The notes under the pieces: model-generated
What the model was told of the DNA's origin: nothing
The model's database searches: none
What the model saw: the letters and a program-made list of their open reading frames with translations, nothing else
Shown: one piece after another, positions 56,935-64,000 of the stretch
Position numbering within the stretch: position 1 is the stretch's first letter
How the letters are laid out: each line of letters begins with the position of its first letter
Translations under genes and position numbers: made by a program
Assembly: GCA_015832175.1 (NCBI GenBank)
Contig: WJXW01000003.1
Location: 1,922,001-1,986,000, forward strand
Length of the DNA stretch: 64,000 nucleotides
Direction of reading: 5' to 3'
Source of the DNA: Paraphaeosphaeria minitans
Lineage: Eukaryota; Ascomycota; Dothideomycetes; Pleosporales; Didymosphaeriaceae

Positions 56935-57787
56935 TTACTCAACATCGGCCTTGGACTCGAAGTTGTCGCCAGCAACGAGGTCGGGGATGTCGTCGTCATC
57001 ATCCTCGTCGTCTTCCTTCTTGTCATCCTCACCCTTCTCCTTCTGCATGCTCTGGTAGCTCTCGGCGAGCTTGCGTAGCGACGCCAGCGAGTCGGGGCCA
57101 AGCTGGTTGAGGATACCGGGGACGAGCTCGGTGAGCTCCTTGTCCTCGCCATTGCCGTAGATGGCGAAGGTGTTGGAGGGCACAGAGGCGTGGACTAGCG
57201 GTTCGTGTTAGCGGAGAGCTAAAAGTAAAGGTAGTCGGGTTGGGGCTCGGGGGCCACGGGCGCTTGCATGAAATCAATGCAAGCAGCGTGTTCCTCGCCT
57301 CCAGCTGCGGCGGAGCGTGCATACCCTTTGGTGCCGAGAAGTGGATGACGTTTCCGTCCGTCTTGAACATGTTGACCTCCTCAATGGCCTGGATGGGCTG
57401 GACGTTGAGCTTCTTGAGTGCGCCCTGGAGCTTCTTGTCGTCGGTACCGGCGCTCTTGTGCACCTTCTTAACCTTCCTTCGCGGGGTGCCCTTGCCACTG
57501 TTCGCCGTGGTTAGCCATTGTCCACACGTGTATTTTCAACATCCCATTCGGAGTCGTGTCAGCGGCGGGAGGTTTGCTCGCTCGGCGGGAGCACATTCAA
57601 TGGCGGGGTCGTGCGGCCAGACGGGCTGGAGAAAAGATGAAGGCTTACCCTGTTTCGCATGTCAGCTTACAACTCTGCGGAACAGCACAGCAATCCACCC
57701 GCGGGATAGCGTAGATTCATGGCGATGCGGAGGAGACATACCAATGCGCACCGACTGCTGCATGCGCGCCAGCTTTGCTTGATCCAT
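56935..57787 (-). CDS. egd1: Nascent polypeptide-associated complex subunit beta
   Basis: Proposed exons on the minus strand: 57742-57787, a single base at 57649, 57325-57497 and 56935-57194. They total 480 nt and 159 aa. NAC-beta (BTF3) binds ribosomes through its N-terminal RRKVKK motif and dimerises with NAC-alpha to shield nascent chains. Assembled landmarks are [50 protein letters not shown] and [14 protein letters not shown], with an acidic tail ending ESKADVE. Without the one-base exon, exon 1 (ending att-g) joins tggcaag out of frame. With it, the junction reads I-G-G-K-G-T, as in animal and fission-yeast BTF3. The flanking introns (gtatgt...ctgac...acag, 92 nt; gtaagc...ctaac...acag, 151 nt) are both well formed. 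The rest of the gene is certain; the microexon needs RNA evidence. Confidence 0.92.
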
Positions 57788-58337
57788 ATTTGCGGTGGGG
57801 AGAGAAAATGCGAGATCACGGCGGTTTCACTGCCCGGGCTACGTCAGCGGCAGCTTCAAAATACCCCGCGAGCATGTACATGAGTCCGCGGGGCGTGCAA
57901 GGAAGGATATACGTACGGGATTCGGGCTGCTGAGTGGAGGCTGCGCGGGTGTGCTTTGGTGATGGAGTGGAAGCGCGTGAACGGAGAAAAAGCGCCGAGG
58001 CTCCGAATGTGGCCTCGCTTGAGCGTCGCGGGGACTTTTCCTCACCTCACGGCATCGCAAGCTTGTATCCCCCATCGCCCATTACTCTGGGCCGGTAACG
58101 ACTGCACGGCTCCCTTGGACGTCCAGCATCTGTCGCGTGAGCTGGAAATTCATCGCACTGAATTGGCTGCTGCCGGTCCGAGCATTGACATTTCGCATTC
58201 ACGCAAATTCTCTACTCATGCAAACGTCGCAAGCACAGGCAAGCATTGGAGAAGGGCACGATTTAGGATGAAGGAGAGAAATATCATGGTATCATTGGAA
58301 CAATTGCTTATTTACACGCGGTCTTTTCCCTGCTTCC
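57788..58337. other. Intergenic region
   Basis: NAC-beta promoter and 3' flank of the BIM1-like gene. No gene supported. Confidence 0.55.
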
Positions 58338-59051
58338 TTAGAGCAAAGCCAATGCAGCCATGGCCGCAGCACCCACAACCCACGCGCCAGCGGTCGCGTG
58401 AGCGGCAGCGCCCGGTGTCGAGCTCGCGGTGCCGCTTGGGGAAGAGGGCGAGGAGCCTCCTGATGTGGTTCCGTTGGGCTGGCCTGACATGTTCACCTCC
58501 GTAACCCTGACGCCCGTGCTGTTCTGGCAGTGGCTGTTGTAGTCTGATTCGGAGAGCGTAGTGTTGACAAAAGTGACATCGCCGCACTGTGCAATGAATG
58601 TTAGCAACAGCGGCTCCGCAAGATGAACGCCTGCCTAACTTACCTGGTACAATCCACCGCTGGGGTCACCGTTCGTTACCACCTGAATAGTCCCATTGGT
58701 GCCCGCCGAGATGTTCAGATTTGATGGGATGCTGACTGAGCCCATGCAGAAGTTACTGGGCCCCTCCTCAAAGAGGGTCGGAACCAGAGTGATGGTGAAG
58801 TCATCAGCACTGGGGTTGTTGCCGAGCGCAAGGTATACGGCCACCCTGGTTTGTGTGTGGTGCATATCGAGCTGGATAGGAGCGCCGGAAAGCGGGAACT
58901 TGGTGCGGTTACTGTTCGGAGTGTCGAAGCCACCGCAAGGACCGCCAGTAGCTTTGGCATCATCGAACCCGCGCCTGTCGGGCCAGGTGAGGAGGAAGTG
59001 TGCGGAGGTGAGCGGCAGTGCCGCCAGAAGAGTGAGGGCGTTGAAGAGCAT
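58338..59051 (-). CDS. BIM1-like copper-binding secreted protein, GPI-anchored (X325 family)
   Basis: Two exons on the minus strand, 58644-59051 and 58338-58586, giving 218 aa; the 57-bp phase-0 intron is gtaagt...gcacag. A signal peptide (MLFNALTLLAALPLTSA) is followed directly by His, which would become the N-terminal His of an LPMO-like copper 'His brace'. HFLLTWPDRRGF, GGPCGGF and DMHHTQTRV fit the BIM1/X325 group, which binds copper but lacks polysaccharide oxidation. Four Cys can pair, and several N-glycosylation sequons are present. The Ser/Gly/Thr/Ala-rich stalk and hydrophobic tail (GAWVVGAAAMAALALL) predict GPI anchoring. In Cryptococcus, Bim1 works with the Ctr1 importer in low copper (family knowledge). 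Here a Ctr gene is the next gene upstream. Confidence 0.88.
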
Positions 59052-59872
59052 GTTGGATTTGGTGACAGGACCGGCGATGGTTGTCTTCAGGGTATGCACA
59101 GGATCAGATCAAGCGGGAACAGTAATAGTAAAGGTAAAGTGACGAAACTGTTTGGAGCTCACAACGAAGGTCGAAGCTGGGCGCGTTCCTCATTTATTGT
59201 GTGCAAGAGCTCCCGATGCCGTGTGCATTCCAACCATGCACCTCGCGTGGCGCGTCAAGCCATTGTGAGCTTGTTTGACTCTGCTCCGCCGCTAGACTAC
59301 AATAGCAGGTGATATACTGCCATCGCCTGCCGTGACATTGGTAGCTGGTGCGCAACAACACCGTGTTGGGTGCCAAAGCCTAGACCGAGCAAGAATGAGC
59401 AAGTTGTTTTGGGAGGTGGGCCACCTAGCGCGAGATCAGCAAGGGTCTTTGAGAAAGTGAGAACTAGCCAACTCGAGGAGCTAGAACCGATTCAGGGCAT
59501 CTCTCAGGCTTGCTCTACCTAGGTACTATCTACCTACTGCAAAAGCCACCGCATGCACCGAGCCACAATTCCAGAGAAACGGATGGGGCTGATGGAGTAT
59601 ACTGTTAAGCTTTGGCTAACGAGAGTGGCGGCTGGTCTTGCGGGACCCGCCTCTTTCGTGCCTGGGAGAGCAGAGCCCCAGTGCACCCGTGAGAACCCTC
59701 CATGTAATCACATGGCCCACATGAGGTGGGAGACTTGCCATGCGTGGGATCTGATGTATTGCATGTATGCACAACCGGACGAAGGTTTGGACCTGCAGCT
59801 ACTCTATTTCCCGCGCTACCAAGATGCGTAAACAGTGCCAAGTCGTTGCACGCTCTTGTGAGGCATGAAAGA
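59052..59872. other. Intergenic region upstream of the BIM1-like gene
   Basis: It contains the paired copper-response-like element at 59387-59403. No further gene supported. Confidence 0.6.
59387..59403 (-). promoter_or_regulatory. Paired TTGCTC elements, putative Mac1/GRISEA-type copper-response site
   Basis: On the minus strand the sequence reads CTTGCTCATTCTTGCTC: two CTTGCTC cores with a 10-bp period, one followed by A and one by G. They lie about 335-350 bp upstream of the BIM1-like start. Yeast Mac1 sites are TTTGCTCA and act as pairs. The core match is good, though the first T is C here. Confidence 0.45.
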
Positions 59873-60514
59873 CTACATTGACATGGCGCCCTGATGGAAC
59901 CTGCCCAACGCCAACTCTCCAATGAAAGCACCAGCCAGTACGGAAAGGAAATAACCGACATTATACGTCATCACAGCTAACATACTGGCAAACAGTCAGC
60001 TAAAGTGCATCCATGGCGAATGGAGCCGGCGCACTCACAGAAGATAGCCAACGCCCGCCGCCAGTGTCATGATGGCAGCTCGTGGAAGATCGACGCTGAA
60101 CCGGAAGGGCTGCACGTGTCTCGCAGGAGCCTCGACAATCCTTACGTTTTCCTGCAGTCCGTTCGTGGTAAGAATGCCAGTCATGGAATTCGCTTCGTTG
60201 AAAGCCTTATCGGTCGCCGTTTGTTGATCCGCCGTGACAACGTATCTTCGCTTCATGGCGCTTTGGAGAGCGCTGTACTCGAGGAAGGTTTTGGCGGTGA
60301 AAAGCGCTCGCAACAAGATGGCAAGGATGATGAGGAAGATGCAAGTCCCCGCGTAGGCGCCAGCGCTCGCCGGTGTCCAAGCCTCGGAGTATAGCGGTGT
60401 TGTTGTTGATGTGAAAAAGTACATGGACATTCCCATGGACATTGAGGAGCCACTGCTTGCCCCGTCCATGACCATGTCCATGGACGACATATCGTGGCCT
60501 TCGTGGGCGACCAT
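59873..60514 (-). CDS. Ctr-type high-affinity copper transporter
   Basis: Two exons on the minus strand, 60039-60514 and 59873-59984, giving 195 aa; the 54-bp intron is gtgagt...ctgac...gccag. Ctr proteins form trimers that import Cu(I) across the plasma membrane. The extracellular N-terminus is Met/His-rich (HEGHDMSSMDMVMDG, then SMSMGMSMYFF). TM1 is around AYAGTCIFLIILAILLRALF. A cytosolic loop follows, then TM2 with the essential MxxxM motif (MLAVM), then TM3 with GxxxG (GAFIG). The splice site falls immediately before the first Met of MxxxM. The gene lies between the BIM1-like gene and a divergent metalloreductase, as expected for a copper-uptake set. Confidence 0.93.
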
Positions 60515-61509
60515 TGCGATGATGTGCGTGTAGAAGTGCGGATTGTTCGGATTAGGCAGACGGAAGAATTGAGTACCAGACTGGCTATCACAGGCGGGCC
60601 GGCGGGTTGCTTATGAAGTCGAATACCCAAGTGTCAAGACGAGCTTGGCTGGCTGTAAAGGACGCTGGACAAGACTTGAGCATGAACGCACGGCCGGCTT
60701 TCTGTAGGGATGCACGAGCGATTGTGGATAGGCGAGAGCGATTGCGGGGGATCTCGCGACAGTCAAGAAATGACAAGAAGAGGGCTGAAGCGTGGAAGGT
60801 AGGTAAGGGGATCTGCTTGGGTATTCGGTCCACGCGGGTGTAGCGATGATATTATGCACACACTGCCGTGTGACTGGGACAGGCGTACACGAGTCTTTTC
60901 TTCTGGAACTCATGGTGCCAGCCTGCCAGGTCGGCGGCACGTGCTCTCACCGGCTCTGTGCGCGAATATGAGCAAGTATTCGACAGGGATGCACGCCAAC
61001 GCTAGCCGCAAGCGGGCAGACGCCTCTCCATCCACCCCTCCGACTGCATGTGCGGTGTGCAGTGAATATCAGGCCCATGACGCCCGGAAGCTATCCGCCT
61101 CATGGGCGACGTCGGGCCAGTGGCTTCTGAGCGGATTCCTCTGACATTTCTACCACCAGCCTCTGCTCCCTTGACGGATACAACGGCACTACTGACGTCG
61201 CCTCTAGGTACATGCTGCAGCAACCCGCTCATTGAGAAGATTAATTCCTCCGAGCAGGGCCGTTTTGTTCATGTCATAGGTACATGGCCACCATCGTGAC
61301 CTGCACATTCGACAGTCCACAGCCAAGCGGGCAGTGTTGCGACAACTCTGCGTCTCTTCCAATTTGATAGAATCCATCCCGTCGGGGACAGGCCGAAGCA
61401 CACCCCACACCACGGTCCTGGGCTTTGCTTCTAATTCAGCCTCCTAACACGGCACTCGACACGGCGTTTGTGCAATTCTGCGTGTGGCGCAACACCAAAG
61501 CCCATCGAA
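60515..61509. promoter_or_regulatory. Divergent promoter of the Ctr and Fre genes
   Basis: 995 bp shared by the two divergent genes, with no credible ORF. TGAGCAAG (CTTGCTCA on the minus strand) at 60969-60976 is identical to the stronger half of the BIM1-like promoter pair. TGAGCA occurs at 60677-60682, and looser GCTCA/GAGCA cores at about 61227 and 61250. Confidence 0.45.
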
Positions 61510-63652
61510 ATGTCGGGCATGGCCATGGGCTCCATGTCCATGGGGGGGATGCCTCCGCTCATTGCGTTCCCAAAGTATTACTGGGCTGTGGTTGGTACCG
61601 TCATTGGCATCGCGACGGTGGTCAATATTTTCAACAAGATTCTCTACAGGCAGAGGTACGTGCATGATTCCATGTCCTGGGCACATTGCTGATTGTTCCA
61701 GGCTCGCGTCCGCTCGAGCAGGTGTAGCACGGCCTGCAAAACCCAGATTATGGCTGATGGTGTCAATCGCGACGGCTTTTGCTCTCACACGAGAAGCGTC
61801 CAATTTCTCCGTACGGATACCATTGAAGAACCGCTTCCTACGATTGCCCACCGTCGGCCGCGTCTCCTTGGTACTAGCAAACATCGCCGTTCTACTCGTG
61901 CTGTGCTTCTACGGATTCGATCTCAACGACAGATGGTCGAGAGAGAACATCGGATATCGATGCGGGTTCGTCACCATTGCGCAGTTCCCACTCATTTTCC
62001 TCCTGGCTGGCAAGAACAATCTTATCGGCTATGCGACCGGTGTAAGCCACGAGCGTCTCAATTGGTTGCACCGGTGGTGCGCCAGATGCTTGCTTTTGAC
62101 TGCCACCATTCACATGGGCTACTTTTTCGCCGACTGGGCACCCTACAACTATATTGCGACGGAGCTGAGGCAAAACACCCTTGTATGGAAAGGTCTCGTG
62201 GCATGGGCAGTACTCGTTTGGATGGTCTTCAGTTCCATGTCGCCAATCCGTGGCTGGTCATACGAGGTCTTCGTCTTGCAACATCTGGTCTCTTTTGCAG
62301 TCCTAATCGGCTTCGTCTACATTCATACCCCTGTGGAAGTCCATGTGTATATCTGGATACCCGTCGCTCTGTGGTGGTTTGACCGAGTTGTTCGTATTTT
62401 GCGCATCATGTATTTGAACATCTCTTGGTTCCACCCTCGACAACGGAAGAACGGGCAGATTTCCGGATTCTGGGCGTGCAAAGCTGAGTTTACTCCATTA
62501 CCGCACAAAACCACACGAATCGTCATACGAGACCCGCCGATCTCTTGGACACCGGGACAGCATGTGTTTTTATCTTGCCACACTATCATCCCACTACAGA
62601 GCCATCCTTTCACCATTGCCTCTATCCCAGAAGATGGAACGATGGAATTCTTGGTCAAAGCCGAAGCTGGTGGAACAAAGAGCTTCTTCAAACACGCCGA
62701 GAAATATCACGGGCTTCCCACAAAGTCGGACAGATCACGGACCAAGACAGTGGTCATAGAAGGCCCGTACGGGACTTTGCGACCACTGCGTCAATTTGAT
62801 AGCGTCGTGCTACTTGCTGGTAGTACTGGCGCTACGTTCACCGTGCCTCTCCTCAGGGATATCGTACAGGGGTGGAAGGAGAATGCGAGCACTGCAGAGG
62901 GCACGAGATCTCTCCTTAAACCGCAAACGGGTGCCGTCACCCGCCACGTGCGATTTACATGGGTCGTCAAGAGCCGAGGCCAGCTTGGATGGCTCGCTGA
63001 ACAACTATCCTCCGTATACTCCGATTTTGAAGCTCTGCAGACCGACCTGAGGCATATTAAGCTGGATGTCACAATTTACGTAACTTGTGACGAGACCTTC
63101 ACCGAAGAACACAAGAACATACTCTCAAGGATCACCGCTTCTAAGCAGCCACAGCATGGACCAGTTGAACTTCGCAGTCAAACACCTTCGCTGGACGAGA
63201 AAGGCAAGATGGAAGATGCTCTTGGCAAAATCACCGAGGTCAAAGCCACAGAGACGAAATCCTGTGGTCCCAATGGAACATGCTGCTGCAAGACTACAAT
63301 TGATGAAACATCACTTGAAAATGAAATAACGACATGTTCATGCTGCGGACCGAGCGACCAAGCCCCAATAACACGGCCAACATCCAACACATCGTCTGTC
63401 TCTTCAAGTACGGAAGTCAAGCCATTTGTGCATTCCTCAATTTCTGTGTTTGCTGGTCGACCGAATCCAAGAGATATCATCAGAAGGTCCTTAGAACAGG
63501 CTTGGGGCGAATCGGCAGTCGTCGTGTGCGGACCGCAAGGCTTGGTCGGGGACGTGAAGCAAGACGTTTGTTCGTTAAGTGACGAGCGGGCGGTGCACAA
63601 GGGAACAGGTGCACAAGGCATCTACCTCCATACCGAGAGCTTTGCATACTAG
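61510..63652 (+). CDS. Ferric/cupric reductase (Fre family) with Met-rich N-terminus and Cys-rich insert
   Basis: Two exons, 61510-61655 and 61702-63652, giving 698 aa; the 46-bp intron is gtacgt...gttccag. Plasma-membrane flavocytochrome that passes electrons from NADPH via FAD and two hemes to extracellular Fe(III)/Cu(II). The N-terminus MSGMAMGSMSMGGMPP is a Ctr-like Met motif. The ferric-reductase transmembrane core has heme His pairs in HERLNWLHRW/TIHMGYF and LQHLVSF/YIHTPVEVH. FAD binding is at HPFTIASIP; NADPH binding is at LLAGSTGATFTVPLL and VVVCGPQGL. Between the two NADPH-binding motifs (about residues 569-597) lies an insert with CGPNGTCCCK and TTCSCCGPS, a metallothionein-like Cys cluster. 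The product probably supplies Cu(I) to the neighbouring transporter. Confidence 0.92.
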
Positions 63653-64000
63653 CGTGCTCTAGTTTCTGAGCATTCCATTGCAGCGCGTCGTTACCTTTTG
63701 GCAGATCTTATGACATGCTTTACGATACCAAATTAATTGAAAATTACCAAAGCCTTTCCGAGTAGATGACGTAACAACATAGGATGAAATTCCCTGGCCA
63801 CTGGCACCATTGTACATTGTTGGTTCTTTGAGACCATAATAAGCTGAACCACAGTTATGAGTCAAGACAGTAATCCTACCCTAATTTCCACTCACTGCAC
63901 TGTTGTATAGATTATTCAGGCAACATTCATCTTTTCGGGCCAAAGTGTGAGACTCAGGACCAACCATGTCCGAAATAGCTAGTTCAATTCAAGTTGATGC
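63653..64000. other. Intergenic region at window end
   Basis: 3' flank of the reductase gene, AT-rich. No gene seen. Confidence 0.6.

Overview
The window is nuclear DNA of a filamentous ascomycete (Pezizomycotina; a Dothideomycete is my best guess, which is inference). Genes are split by short GT-AG introns of about 45-150 nt with CTAAC/CTGAC branch sites. The protein families are typical of filamentous fungi (FlbC-like C2H2 factor, Gin4/Cdr2-type kinase with fungal KA1 end, NIMA kinase, Ctr and Fre metal-uptake genes, BIM1-like secreted copper protein). I find no prophage, IS element, CRISPR array or operon.

Layout. 1-9204 is almost gene-free and filled with unrelated tandem repeats. 9205-23174 holds a FlbC-like zinc-finger factor, a Gin4/Hsl1/Cdr2-like kinase, ribosomal protein L24, a conserved hypothetical protein and an FMN-dependent alpha-hydroxy-acid oxidase. 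23175-33668 is looser. It has a possible gene relic, a cytochrome P450 broken by at least three frameshifts and followed by a minisatellite, a small self-duplicated protein, an intron-containing tRNA-Tyr, DPH1 overlapping an upstream membrane-protein gene, and a MITE-like inverted-repeat element. 33669-39455 carries small or low-complexity proteins, including two neighbouring genes with the same C-terminal motif. 40295-57787 is housekeeping-rich: a DUF2470 membrane protein, acetylornithine aminotransferase, exosome RRP43, an ankyrin-BTB protein, NIMA kinase, a dienelactone hydrolase with a GC-AG intron, a UBA/HYPK-like small protein, an AIF-like oxidoreductase and NAC-beta.

58338-63652 is the most coherent functional unit: a copper-acquisition cluster. 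It has a BIM1/X325-like GPI-anchored copper-binding protein, a Ctr-type copper transporter, and a divergent ferric/cupric reductase with a Met-rich N-terminus and a Cys-rich insert. The likely logic is extracellular copper capture (BIM1-like), reduction of Cu(II) to Cu(I) (Fre) and import (Ctr). TTGCTC-type elements resembling Mac1/GRISEA sites lie in both intergenic regions.

The most unusual single-gene observation is in the NAC-beta gene (56935-57787). The conserved reading frame is kept only if a one-nucleotide exon at position 57649 lies between two introns that each have good splice and branch signals. All exon models were built by eye from splice motifs and frame continuity. Family assignments rest on recognised motifs, not on searches.
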